NCBI GenBank assembly: GCA_934527255.1
Contig: CAKTAM010000006.1
Span: 1 to 32,666 of the forward strand
DNA: 32,666 bases
DNA from: an uncultured Oscillospiraceae bacterium
Lineage (GTDB): Bacteria; Bacillota; Clostridia; Oscillospirales; Ruminococcaceae
Direction of reading: 5' to 3'
Of the stretch, positions 17,054-25,153 are shown one piece after another; position 1 is the stretch's first letter; each line of letters begins with the position of its first letter. The notes beneath the pieces are model-generated. The model was not told the origin of the DNA, made no database searches, and saw only the letters and a list, made by a program, of their open reading frames with translations. The position numbers and the translations under genes are program-made.

Positions 17054-18928
17054 TTATGATTTTCTGCGGCGGCGGGCCTCCAGCTCCAGCGAAAGCATGG
17101 CAATATCCGCCGGGCTCACGCCGGGAATGCGCGCCGCCTGCCCCAGATTCTGCGGCCGCACCCGCGCCAGCTTTTCACGTGCCTCCAGCCGCAGGCGATC
17201 CAGCGGGGCATAATCCAGATCAGGCGGAATGGGCACATTTTCCTGCTTTTCCAGCTGGCGGATCTGTACCTGCTGCCGCAAAATATACCCCTCGTACTTT
17301 ATTTCTGTTTCTATACTGTGTGCTATCATCGGTGTCACCGCCGGGTTTTCGCCAATGATGGCCGCCACCTGTGCATATCCCAACTGCGGCCGCCGCAGCA
17401 GCACATCCGCGTGCACGCCGGTGGTCAGCGGCTCGGTCCCGCAGGCCTGCAGCAGGGCGGCCGCCTCAGCCGGGCGCACCACCGTCTGCCGCAAGCGGGC
17501 CAGTTCGGCCTGTTTGACCGCGCGGGCCTGTTCAAAGGCGGCCCAGCGCCGGTCGTCCACCAGCCCGATCTCCCGGCCGATGGGGGTCAGCCGTTCGTCG
17601 GCGTTATCCTGCCGCAGCGTCAGGCGATATTCACTGCGGCTGGTCATCATGCGGTAAGGGTCCGTCACGCCCTTGGTCACCAGGTCGTCAATCAGCGTGC
17701 CGATATAGCTGTTGGCGCGCGTCAGCACCAGCGGCGCAGCCCCCTGCACATATTTGGCGGCGTTGACGCCTGCCACCAGCCCCTGCGCGGCGGCCTCCTC
17801 ATAGCCGCTGGTGCCGTTGAACTGCCCTGCACCGAACAGCCCGGGAATCGCCTTGAACTCCAGCGTGGGCTTCAGCTGCAGCGGGTCAACGCAGTCATAC
17901 TCAATGGCATAGGCCGGGCGCATGATCTCCAGATGCGCAAAGCCCTCGATGGAATGATACATGGCATTCTGCACATCCTCGGGCAGGCTGCTGCTCATTC
18001 CCTGCAAGTACATTTCGTCGGTATCCTCGCCGCAGGGCTCGACGAAGATCTGATGGCGCTGCTTGTCGGCAAAACGCACCACCTTATCCTCAATGCTGGG
18101 GCAGTAGCGGGGGCCGATCCCCTCAATGCTGCCGCTGTACAGCGGCGAACGGTGCAGGTTTTCCAGAATGATGCGGTGGGTCTCGGGGTTTGTCCACGCA
18201 ATGTGGCAATCCACCTTGTTTTTCAGCTCGCCGGTGGTCAGAAAGCTGAACGGCTCCAGCTCGTCGTCGCCCGGCTGCACCGGCAGCACCGAAAAATCAA
18301 TGCTGCGCCGGTTGACGCGCGCCGGGGTGCCGGTTTTGAACCGGCGCAGCGCAACGCCGCGCTGCCGCAGACACTCCGTCAGGGCCAGCGCCGCGTGCTG
18401 GCCGTCCGGCCCGCTTTGATAACTGGCGTCGCCCACAAAAATGCGGCCGCCCAGATAGGTACCGGTGGCGATCACCACTGCCTTACAGGCATATTCGGCG
18501 TGCAGGCGGGTGCGCACCCCGCACACCGCCCCGTTTTCGGCAAAGCAAAGCTCGGTGATCTCGCCCTGCTTCAAAAACAGGTTTTCCGTGCGCTCCAGCT
18601 CACGCTTCATAAAATCGTGATAGCGCCGCCGGTCGCTCTGCACCCGCAGCGAATGCACCGCCGGGCCTTTGCCGCGGTTCAGCATACGGCTTTGCAGAAA
18701 CGTCGCATCCGCCGCAATGCCCATCAGGCCGCCCAGCGCATCCACCTCGCGCACCAGATGGCCCTTTGCCGTGCCCCCGATGGAGGGGTTGCACGGCATG
18801 TTGCCAATGCCGTCCAGCGTCAACACAAACACCGCCGTGCGGCAGCCCAGCTTTGCCGCCGCGCGCCCGGCCTCGATTCCGGCATGCCCGGCCCCAATGA
18901 CAACAACATCATAGCTTTCCAATATCAT
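17054..18928 (-). CDS. mnmG: tRNA uridine-5-carboxymethylaminomethyl modification enzyme MnmG (GidA)
   Basis: 624-residue FAD enzyme that, in complex with MnmE, builds the cmnm5 group on U34 of tRNAs reading split codon boxes. The FAD-binding VVVIGAGHAGIEAGRAAAKL (8-27) opens the protein. NMPCNPSIGGTAKGHLVREV and PRYCPSIEDKVVRF carry the two conserved cysteines. GLFGAGQFNGTSGYEEAAAQ is the second GidA signature. The C-terminal helical domain (TPMIAHSIETEIKYEGYI onward) is the MnmE-binding part. Length is typical. ATG at 18928 follows AGAGG. It lies 312 bases after mnmE, its functional partner, on the same strand. Confidence 0.98.
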   Translation of the reverse strand: MILESYDVVVIGAGHAGIEAGRAAAKLGCRTAVFVLTLDGIGNMPCNPSIGGTAKGHLVREVDALGGLMGIAADATFLQSRMLNRGKGPAVHSLRVQSDRRRYHDFMKRELERTENLFLKQGEITELCFAENGAVCGVRTRLHAEYACKAVVIATGTYLGGRIFVGDASYQSGPDGQHAALALTECLRQRGVALRRFKTGTPARVNRRSIDFSVLPVQPGDDELEPFSFLTTGELKNKVDCHIAWTNPETHRIILENLHRSPLYSGSIEGIGPRYCPSIEDKVVRFADKQRHQIFVEPCGEDTDEMYLQGMSSSLPEDVQNAMYHSIEGFAHLEIMRPAYAIEYDCVDPLQLKPTLEFKAIPGLFGAGQFNGTSGYEEAAAQGLVAGVNAAKYVQGAAPLVLTRANSYIGTLIDDLVTKGVTDPYRMMTSRSEYRLTLRQDNADERLTPIGREIGLVDDRRWAAFEQARAVKQAELARLRQTVVRPAEAAALLQACGTEPLTTGVHADVLLRRPQLGYAQVAAIIGENPAVTPMIAHSIETEIKYEGYILRQQVQIRQLEKQENVPIPPDLDYAPLDRLRLEAREKLARVRPQNLGQAARIPGVSPADIAMLSLELEARRRRKS

Positions 18929-19240
18929 CTGCTTGCCTCTTTGGTCTGTGTGCGGCCCCAGTGCGGCCGCCTGCAGTCATCTTCTCTATCTCTGCAAAAG
19001 GGTCTGCCCTCCGCCCATTCAAAACGGTGTCGGCCTCTTTTCTTTGAAATATGTCGGGCAGGCCTCCGCTTCCCGGCGCGCTCCCTCTGCCGATCGCTTT
19101 TCCGCGTCAGGCAGCGGCAGCAGCCCGCCGTCCCCCTCTGCATTCCGGCGGCGGACTGTTTCTGCCGCCTTTTCGCAAAGCGCCCTGCCCCGGCCGCGCC
19201 GACAGCGGGCCTGTTTTTGCAGTGCGTGCCTTTGCGCCCG
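18929..19240. other. mnmE-mnmG intergenic gap
   Basis: 312 bases, GC-rich, with no gene, clear promoter or terminator. It is unusually wide for this gene pair, which is normally closely spaced. Confidence 0.5.
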
Positions 19241-20629
19241 TCACTTGCCCACGCAGAAGCGGCTGAACACCTCATCCACCACCGCGTCGCTGACGTTCTG
19301 GCCTGTCAGCTCATACAGGGCGGTCAGCGCATCCTGCACGCAAACGCCCACGGCATCCAGATCCAGCCCCATGGCGCGGGCCTCCAGCGCCGCGCGCACG
19401 GCGTCGCGCGCACGGCCTGCGCATTCCAGCTGGCGGCGGTTGGCCAGCAGCGCGGCATCCGGGTCAAAATGCTGCAGCTGCAAAGCCTGCAGAACGGCCT
19501 GTTCGGCCAGCGGGCGGCTGGCCGCATCCCCCGCGCTCAGGCAGACATACGGAACCCCCTCCTGCACGCCCGGCAGCGCCTGCGGCTGCCAGACGGTGGG
19601 CAGATCGCACTTGTTGATGACAAACAGCACCGGCCGCGCGGCGGCCTGTTCTGCCAGACGGGCGGCACGCTCTGTCTCCGGCGCGGTCAGCGGGCGGCTG
19701 GCATCAAACACGACCAGCACCAGCGCGGCGGCCGCCAGCCGCTGCCGGCTGCGGCGAATGCCCTCGCGCTCTACCTCGTCGGCGGTCTCGTGCAGCCCGG
19801 CGGTATCCGCCAGCAGCAGCGTTACGTTTTCCAGCTGCACCGTCTCCTCCACCACATCCCGCGTGGTGCCCGCCACCGGGGTGACAATGGCGCGGTCGTG
19901 CCTGGCCAGCAGGTTCAGCAGGGTGCTTTTGCCGACATTGGGCGCGCCCACGATCGCCGTCGGCACGCCGCGGCGCACCGCGGCGCCGCGGTCATATTCG
20001 CTTGTCAGGGCGGTCAGGCGCTGCTCCAGCTGCTGCAGGGTCTGCTGCAGGCTGGCATCCTCCAGCGCCTCCACATCCTCCTCGGGGTAATCCGTCCAGG
20101 CGGCGATGTGCCCGGCCAGCGTCAGCAGCCGGTCCGTCATCTCCTGCACGGCGTTCCACAGCGCGCCCGCCATGGCCGCCTCGGCGGCGGCCGCCGCCTG
20201 CCGACTGTCGGCCTCCACCAGATCCATCACGGCCTCGGCCTGCGTCAGCGACAGCTTGCCGTTCAGAAAAGCCCGCCGGGTAAACTCGCCCGGGGCGGCC
20301 ATCACAGCCCCCGCCTCCAGGCAGGCATCCAGCAGGGTGCGCACCACGGCCGTGCCGCCGTGGCACGAAAGCTCGACCACATCCTCGCCGGTATAGCTTT
20401 TGGGCGCGCGGAAAACCAACGCCACCGTTTCGTCACAGCGGCGGCCGTGCGCGTAAAAATGCCCAAACAGCGCGGTGTAGCCCGGGGCATCCTGCAGCCG
20501 CTTTGCGGCGTTGGCCGGATGAAACACCTGTGCGGCAACGGCCAGCGCCTGCGGGCCGGAAAGCCGCACCACGGCAATTCCGCCCCGGCCCGGCGGCGTG
20601 GCAATGGCCGCAATGGTCGACCCTGACAT
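19241..20629 (-). CDS. mnmE: tRNA modification GTPase MnmE (TrmE)
   Basis: 462-residue partner of MnmG in U34 modification. The N-terminal folate-binding domain begins IAAIATPPGRGGIAVVRLSG (6-25). The G domain is inserted in a helical domain: G1 GAPNVGKST (228-236), the TTRD loop (255-258), G3 DTAG (275-278) and G4 NKCD (339-342). The protein ends in FCVGK, the conserved C-terminal CxGK whose cysteine is essential in the family. ATG at 20629 is preceded by AAGGGGG; the upstream in-frame extension has no homology. It is transcribed from its own extended -10 promoter after the jag terminator, so it starts a unit with mnmG and rsmG. Confidence 0.98.
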   Translation of the reverse strand: MSGSTIAAIATPPGRGGIAVVRLSGPQALAVAAQVFHPANAAKRLQDAPGYTALFGHFYAHGRRCDETVALVFRAPKSYTGEDVVELSCHGGTAVVRTLLDACLEAGAVMAAPGEFTRRAFLNGKLSLTQAEAVMDLVEADSRQAAAAAEAAMAGALWNAVQEMTDRLLTLAGHIAAWTDYPEEDVEALEDASLQQTLQQLEQRLTALTSEYDRGAAVRRGVPTAIVGAPNVGKSTLLNLLARHDRAIVTPVAGTTRDVVEETVQLENVTLLLADTAGLHETADEVEREGIRRSRQRLAAAALVLVVFDASRPLTAPETERAARLAEQAAARPVLFVINKCDLPTVWQPQALPGVQEGVPYVCLSAGDAASRPLAEQAVLQALQLQHFDPDAALLANRRQLECAGRARDAVRAALEARAMGLDLDAVGVCVQDALTALYELTGQNVSDAVVDEVFSRFCVGK

Positions 20630-20701
20630 AACAAGCTGCCCCCTTTTTTCAAAACCGCCGTCGGCCGCAGCCGACGTGCAGACGCTTTTTTCACAAATAC
20701 C

Positions 20702-20730
20702 AGTATAGCACAAGCGCCGCAAAAAGAAAA
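20702..20730 (-). promoter_or_regulatory. Extended -10 promoter of mnmE-mnmG-rsmG
   Basis: Minus strand: TGCTATACT (TATACT at 20707-20702) with poor -35 TTTTCT 17 bases upstream. The ten bases GTGCTATACT are shared with the parA promoter. It lies about 75 bases before mnmE. The rest of 20630-20866 is GC-rich and empty. Confidence 0.65.
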
Positions 20731-20866
20731 GCGGCGCGGCGGTTTTCCGCGCCGGGCAGCAGCCCTGCCTTCGGATGCCTGTTTATGCGGCAGGCCGCTT
20801 TTCTCTCCCCTGCTTTACGCAGGCCCGGCCGGGCGGCAGCTTTTTCCGCCCGCAGCCTTCCTCCAC

Positions 20867-20909
20867 AAAAAAGCCCGGCGCGGTGAGACCTTTCACCGTG
20901 CCGGGCTTT
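20867..20909 (-). terminator. Strong intrinsic terminator of the rpmH-jag operon
   Basis: Minus strand: AAAGCCCGGC, CGGTGA / TCACCG, GCCGGGCTTT form an almost perfect 17-bp hairpin with loop AAGGTC, followed by a T-run of six. It begins about 17 bases after the jag stop. Confidence 0.95.
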
Positions 20910-20925
20910 CCCGTAAATGTTATGC

Positions 20926-22155
20926 TTACAGCTCGATCTTGCCGTACAGGCTGACGCTGGGGGCATCGTTCACCGTTTCGCTGCGCTCGCCTGCCACCGG
21001 GGCCGCCGTCTGTTCACGGCTGCGCTCCTTATATTCGGTACGGGGCTGCTCGCGGCGCGGGCCGCGGTCGCCGCCGCGTCCGCCGCGGGGGCCGCCATGG
21101 CCGCCGGGACGGCCCGTGCGGTTTTCACCGTCGCGGGGTCCGCGGTTTTCCGGGCCGCGCGGGCCGCGCTTTTTGCCGCCGCGTCCGCCGCGGGAGGCAT
21201 TGTTCTTTGCGGCGTTGGGGTCGGTGCTGCTGACGACCACACGGCGGTTATCACCCTCGCCGGTGCTCTCGCTGGTCACGCCCTCCATCCGGCTGATGGT
21301 GGAATGAATAATGCGGCGCTCATAGGGGTTCATCGGCTCCATGGTATAGCTGCGGCCGGTTTTGGCCACCTTGCCGCCCACGCGCTTTGCCAGCGCCACC
21401 AGGTCGTTTTCACGCTTGCTGCGGTACCCGGCCACATCCAGCGCCACCTTCTGATAATCGCCGCCCAAACGATTGGCCACCAGACCGGTCAGATAGCTCA
21501 GCGCCTCCATCGTCTCGCCGCGGCGGCCGATGAGAATGCCCAGGTTTTCGCCCTCCACCTTCAGTACCAGCGTCTCCTGCTGCTGCTGCGGTGTCACGAC
21601 AAAGCCGGTCACGCCCATATCGGCGGCGACGGTCTCCAAAAACGTTTTGGCCAGCTCGACCTTTTCGGGGTTCAGGGGGGCGGGCTCCTGCGCGGGGGTC
21701 TCCGGCGCAGCCGGGGCGGCTGCAGCTTCCGGCGCGGCGGGTGCGGGGGCCGGGGCGGCCTTCTTCACCGGCTTTTCCGCTGCCTTTTCGGCAGCCGGAC
21801 GCGCGGCGGCAGGCTTTTCCGCGGCAGATTTATCTGCGAAGGGCTTGTCCGCGGAGGATTTATCCGTGGAAGACTTATCCGACGCTTTTGCCTGCTGGGC
21901 AGCGGGACGGGCGGGCTGCTTTGCGGCGGGGCGGTCTTCGCGCGCCGCCGGCCGGGCCTCCTTCTGGGCCTTGCGCTCAGCCTCGGCCTCCTCGGCCAGC
22001 AGCGTCACGCGAATTTTGGCGGGGATGGAACGAAACAGCTTTTTGACGGGCATCTCCACCACTTCGATGGAAATTTCATCCCGGGCAATGCCCAGCTGCT
22101 CCAATGCTTTCGCGGTAGCCTCTTCTACCGTTTTTCCGGTAAAAAACAGTTCCAT
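20926..22155 (-). CDS. jag: RNA-binding protein Jag/KhpB with long linker and RGG-rich tail
   Basis: 409-residue version of the SpoIIIJ-associated protein Jag (KhpB), an RNA-binding regulator linked to cell elongation and division in other Firmicutes; B. subtilis Jag is about 208 residues. Order: Jag-N domain (1-52, MELFFTGKTVEEATAKALEQ start), an Ala/Pro/Lys-rich linker (about 55-160) with DKS/EKP repeats, KH domain with GxxG loop GRRG (210-213), R3H domain with NPYERRIIHSTI (276-287), then an unusual tail (about 322-382) rich in Arg and Gly (GGRGGKKRGPRGP, GGHGGPRGGRGG). The tail resembles RGG boxes of RNA-binding proteins. Start ATG 22155 follows GAGG, 21 bases after yidC, its usual neighbour. 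Confidence 0.95.
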   Translation of the reverse strand: MELFFTGKTVEEATAKALEQLGIARDEISIEVVEMPVKKLFRSIPAKIRVTLLAEEAEAERKAQKEARPAAREDRPAAKQPARPAAQQAKASDKSSTDKSSADKPFADKSAAEKPAAARPAAEKAAEKPVKKAAPAPAPAAPEAAAAPAAPETPAQEPAPLNPEKVELAKTFLETVAADMGVTGFVVTPQQQQETLVLKVEGENLGILIGRRGETMEALSYLTGLVANRLGGDYQKVALDVAGYRSKRENDLVALAKRVGGKVAKTGRSYTMEPMNPYERRIIHSTISRMEGVTSESTGEGDNRRVVVSSTDPNAAKNNASRGGRGGKKRGPRGPENRGPRDGENRTGRPGGHGGPRGGRGGDRGPRREQPRTEYKERSREQTAAPVAGERSETVNDAPSVSLYGKIEL

Positions 22156-22176
22156 GACGATTCATCCTCAACTTTC

Positions 22177-23259
22177 TTACTTTTCCTGCTCGCCTGCAGA
22201 CGCGCCGTTTTCCACGCTGTCCTCGGCGGCCTTCAGGGCCGACTGCCGGTCCTCCTCCGCCTGCCTGCGGAATTTTTCTTCCTGCTGGGCGCGGGCGCGG
22301 GCCAGCCGCATTCTGGCGATCTCGGTCTCGCTCAGGCTTTTTTCCACCTTTTCACCGGTGCTTTCATCGGTATAGCTGACGGTCTTTTTCCGCTTTTTCT
22401 CCGCCCGCTTGGCTGCAAGCTCGGCCTCGATCTGCGCTTTATACTTTTCGGGGCTGTAGAACTTGCGCAGTACCAGCGTCTGCACCAGGCCCAGCAGGTT
22501 GGAGTAGAACCAATACAGCGACAGCGCCGCCGGGAAGGTAAAGCCCAGATAGCCGATCCAGATGCTCATGCCGTACATCACGACCGCCATGCCGCCCTGC
22601 ATCTTCTGGCCGGTAACCTTGGTGGTGATGATCTGGCTGGCGATCATCGAAATGGCGCTGGCAATGGGAATGATCACCAGCAGCGTCAGCGCAAACTGCG
22701 GTACAACGGTCAGATCCATGCTCTTGATGCCGAAGAAGGTAAAATCAAGGTTCGAGATGATATCGTGCGATTTCTGGCCGATCAGCTCGATAAAATCGGT
22801 GTTGCCGTTCTGGATCTGGTTGATGATAAACGTATCCTGATAGGTGGGCGGGCAATTGGGCATGGCCTTGGCCAGTGTCAGCATCTCGCTGTAAACGCTG
22901 CTGCTGATGCCCACCAGATAGCGCAGCGGCTTCTGGATGACCTGATACAGGATCAGCACAAAGGCCATCTGCAGCATCATGGGCAGGCAGCCGGCCGTCG
23001 GCTTCAGGTTATACTCGGTGTACAGCTTGGTGATCTCCTCCTGCTGCTTCTGCCGGTTGTTGGCATACTTTTTCTGCACCTCGGTGATCAGCGGGTTGTA
23101 CACGCTCATTTTTGCCATGCTCTTCTGCTGGCTGATGCTGATGGGCAGCATCAGCAGACGGGTAATGATGGTGAACAGCAGCAGCGCAAAGCCGTAGTTG
23201 CCCACAAAATTGTACAGCACCCGCATCAGCCATCCAAAGGGGATGATAATAAAATCCAT
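22177..23259 (-). CDS. yidC: Membrane protein insertase YidC (SpoIIIJ/OxaA)
   Basis: 360-residue insertase that places proteins into the membrane with or without Sec. The groove arginine R34 lies in FTIITRLLMLPISISQQ; further helices are at about 91-113 (CLPMMLQMAFVLILYQVI), 203-225, and a pair ending in FPAALSLYWFYSNLLGLVQ. A cytoplasmic hairpin between the first two core helices and a basic C-terminal tail (about 290-360), possibly ribosome-contacting, are present. Unlike B. subtilis SpoIIIJ there is no lipoprotein signal: the protein starts directly with MDFIIIPFGWL, a form known in Clostridia. ATG 23259 follows AAGGAG. It sits in rpmH-rnpA-yidD-yidC-jag. Confidence 0.97.
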   Translation of the reverse strand: MDFIIIPFGWLMRVLYNFVGNYGFALLLFTIITRLLMLPISISQQKSMAKMSVYNPLITEVQKKYANNRQKQQEEITKLYTEYNLKPTAGCLPMMLQMAFVLILYQVIQKPLRYLVGISSSVYSEMLTLAKAMPNCPPTYQDTFIINQIQNGNTDFIELIGQKSHDIISNLDFTFFGIKSMDLTVVPQFALTLLVIIPIASAISMIASQIITTKVTGQKMQGGMAVVMYGMSIWIGYLGFTFPAALSLYWFYSNLLGLVQTLVLRKFYSPEKYKAQIEAELAAKRAEKKRKKTVSYTDESTGEKVEKSLSETEIARMRLARARAQQEEKFRRQAEEDRQSALKAAEDSVENGASAGEQEK

Positions 23260-23371
23260 AAAAATCTCCTTGTTGCACTCGTTCGATCAGAAACGACGTA
23301 AACAGGTGTGAGAGGCCGTCGTTTGGAGGCGCCGCCCCGGCGTGCCGAAAAAGGCCCGTGCGCGGCGGCTT

Positions 23372-23626
23372 TCAGTTTTTTGGGCGGCGGCGGAAGGCCG
23401 CGCGCCAGTTGCCCTTTTGGGGCACCGGGTCATACCCGTGCCCGCCGAAAGGGTTGCAGCGCAGAATGCGCCAGGCCGCCAGCAGGCAGCCGATGAAAAA
23501 GCCGTGTGTGCGCAGCGCTTCCACGGCATATTCGCTGCAGGTGGGCAAAAACCGGCAGTTTTTCCCCAGCAGCGGCGAAAGAAGCTTCTGGTAGCAGCGA
23601 ATGAGAAAAATGACGATCCGGCTCAT
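23372..23626 (-). CDS. yidD: Membrane protein insertion efficiency factor YidD
   Basis: 84-residue protein of the YidD/DUF37 family, which aids YidC-dependent insertion at the membrane. An N-terminal amphipathic segment precedes the family core: YQKLLSPLLGKNCRFLPTCS (12-31) and YAVEALRTHGFFIG, then RILRCNPFGGHGYDPVP (53-69). Conserved cysteines are visible at 24, 30 and 57. It starts three bases after the rnpA stop, so translation is probably coupled, and precedes yidC. Confidence 0.96.
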   Translation of the reverse strand: MSRIVIFLIRCYQKLLSPLLGKNCRFLPTCSEYAVEALRTHGFFIGCLLAAWRILRCNPFGGHGYDPVPQKGNWRAAFRRRPKN

Positions 23627-23629
23627 CGG

Positions 23630-24097
23630 TCAGGCGCGCTCCGGCGGCAAGGGCGGCGGCGAAGAGGCTGACGCAGAGGTATGGGAGGATGGATGAGCGG
23701 TCGGCGCGGCGCTTTGGGCCTCCGCCTGCTGCGGGGCGGCGGGCGCGGTGGGCACCGGGCTGTCGTTCAGCAGCCCGGCTTTTTTCAGCAGCTTGTGCAG
23801 CACGCCTGCCACCTGGGTGCTTTTCTGCCCGGCGGTGCAGGCGCGCGCTACCAGAACAATGTCATAACGGCCCACCCCCTGCGGCGGAAGCACGGCATCC
23901 ACCGCGGCGCGTATGACGCGGCGGGCGCGGTTGCGCTGCACGGCATTGCCGATCTTCTTTGAGCTGGTAATGCCGATCCTTGTTCCGCCTGCGCGGTTTT
24001 TCACCACATAGACGATCAGACTGTAACCGGCAAACGATCTTCCCTTTGCATAGGCGCGGCGAAAATCGTTGTTGCGGGTGAGGGTGGGGTAACGCAT
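23630..24097 (-). CDS. rnpA: Ribonuclease P protein component, with extended C-terminal tail
   Basis: 155-residue protein subunit of RNase P, which helps the catalytic RNA bind pre-tRNA during 5' processing. The core (1-112) has YAKGRSFAG (16-24), RIGITSSKKIGNAVQRNRAR (40-59), the RNR signature region, and the C-terminal helix GVLHKLLKKAGLL. The remaining 43 residues are a Pro/Ala/Ser-rich low-complexity tail absent from the roughly 115-residue family norm; the core is complete, so function should be intact. The tail DNA overlaps nothing else and yidD begins three bases later. Start ATG 24097 opens MRYPTLTRNNDFRRAYAKG behind AAGGAGA. Confidence 0.95.
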   Translation of the reverse strand: MRYPTLTRNNDFRRAYAKGRSFAGYSLIVYVVKNRAGGTRIGITSSKKIGNAVQRNRARRVIRAAVDAVLPPQGVGRYDIVLVARACTAGQKSTQVAGVLHKLLKKAGLLNDSPVPTAPAAPQQAEAQSAAPTAHPSSHTSASASSPPPLPPERA

Positions 24098-24150
24098 ACC
24101 GAATTCTCCTTACTGTGCCGCCCGGCTGCCGCCGAACGCCGCAGAACAAA

Positions 24151-24185
24151 GAAGGCCACTGTCAGCGATTGCCTGACATGTGGCC
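24151..24185 (-). terminator. Strong hairpin between rpmH and rnpA, probable attenuator
   Basis: Minus strand: GGCCAC, bulged A, TGTCAG, loop GCAATCG, CTGACA, GTGGCC: a 12-bp stem with one bulge, followed by TTCTTTG. The U-tract is interrupted, so partial termination or RNA processing that keeps rpmH output above rnpA output is likely. Confidence 0.65.
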
Positions 24186-24202
24186 TTGCGTTGTTTTTGA
24201 CA

Positions 24203-24337
24203 TCAGGCAGACAGCTTGGCACGGCCCTTGGCACGGCGGGCGTTGATGACCTTGCGGCCGTTCTTGGTGCTCATTCTCTGCAGAAAACCGTGCACGCGGG
24301 AGCTGTGACGCTTCTTGGGCTGATAGGTACGTTTCAT
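24203..24337 (-). CDS. rpmH: 50S ribosomal protein L34
   Basis: 44-residue L34, a component of the large ribosomal subunit. The translation opens MKRTYQPKKRHSSRVHGFLQ, contains RMSTKNGRKVINARR and ends AKGRAKLSA, matching the universal L34 pattern in full. The ATG at 24337 follows AGGAGGA. It is the first gene of the leftward operon, divergent from dnaA, the standard arrangement at bacterial origins. Its strong promoter is at 24532-24561 and a hairpin after it probably tunes rnpA. Confidence 0.98.
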   Translation of the reverse strand: MKRTYQPKKRHSSRVHGFLQRMSTKNGRKVINARRAKGRAKLSA

Positions 24338-24953
24338 TGTGTTTCATCCTCCTGTCACGAAAAATTTTTTCGCGGCACGCCTTTTGAAAAAACGGCCGCG
24401 CGGGCGGCCCACGCCGAACGCTTTACCGCCGCGCGCTGCGCAGCAGGGCAAAGCAAACCTTTCCATAACGAAAAACGCCGGAAAACCACGGCGACGGGCG
24501 GGGCCTGTGAGGCAAACCCTTGCAACTTAGAAGTATACTCTATTTTTTGCATTTTTGTCAATCGTTTCCCCGCACTTTTTTCGAAAAAAGGCGCAGAACG
24601 GCCATGCGGCGGGCATTTTCCGGCATTCGCTGTGCTTTTGCCGCCCGGTTTTCCGGCTTTGCCGTTTTTTTGAGGGCGGAGGACGGCGCTCCGACCCGCC
24701 CCTGGCGCAGGCGCTGCTTTTCTCTCTTTTTTACCGCTGCAGCCCGCCTTTTCTCCCCGTGCCCTTGCCCACCGGCAGGCGCGTTTTCTCCGCTTCTCCT
24801 CTTCGCCGCCGCCCCCGGCTTTTTTTACGGCGCCTCCGCGGAGGCCATCCTGTTTTTCAAAGCGCCCCTTTGCCTGCCCAAAACCGGCCCGCCCGCGCCC
24901 GCATTTTCTTGCGGAAGTTGGTTTGAGCTCTTGTGTTTTCGCCAAAAATCCTC
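24338..24953. other. rpmH-dnaA divergent intergenic region
   Basis: About 600 bases with the rpmH promoter (24532-24561) and dnaA promoter (24931-24959). A perfect 16-bp palindrome CTTTTTTCGAAAAAAG at 24575-24590 sits just behind the rpmH -35 box. I found no TTATCCACA-like or TTTTCCACA DnaA boxes here, unlike the upstream half of the B. subtilis bipartite origin. No gene. Confidence 0.6.
24532..24561 (-). promoter_or_regulatory. Sigma-A promoter of rpmH operon
   Basis: Minus strand: TTGACA (24561-24556), 18-base spacer, TATACT (24537-24532). It is embedded in an AT-rich island and gives a leader of about 185 bases before rpmH. Confidence 0.83.
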
Positions 24954-24959
24954 TATAAT
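24931..24959 (+). promoter_or_regulatory. Promoter of dnaA
   Basis: TTGTGT (24931-24936), 17-base spacer, TATAAT (24954-24959). Predicted leader of about 188 bases before the GTG start at 25154. No DnaA box overlaps it, so classical DnaA autoregulation at this promoter is not evident from sequence. Confidence 0.72.
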
Positions 24960-25153
24960 ATAGTTATGTATAAAATAGCAGGGGGTCATCCGGCCCGCCT
25001 GTCTTTTCGGTTCGCAGCTTTTTGGGGCGGCTGTGCTTTGGCCTCCCCGGTTTTTCTGCGGCCCGGCAGTGTCTGCCGCCTCTGCGGGGCGGCGGGCAAA
25101 AAGGCCCTTTTCTTCCCTGCGGGGAAAGTCTGGAACAACAGGAGAGAGTACCA

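Noticed and set aside
17318..20626. A 1,102-codon open frame on the plus strand opposite mnmG and mnmE
   Set aside because: It is fully antisense to two unmistakable genes, spans their intergenic gap, and has Ala/Gly/Gln/His-rich composition typical of the reverse complement of GC-rich codons. No ribosome binding site.
20917..23301. Long plus-strand frame opposite jag and yidC
   Set aside because: Antisense to conserved genes and their terminator; repetitive Gly/Arg/Leu segments mirror the low-complexity codons of jag.
25022..25153. Upstream ATG start for dnaA
   Set aside because: The 44-residue extension is Cys/Gly/Pro-rich, unlike DnaA domain I, and lacks a ribosome binding site, whereas the GTG at 25154 has AGGAGA well placed.
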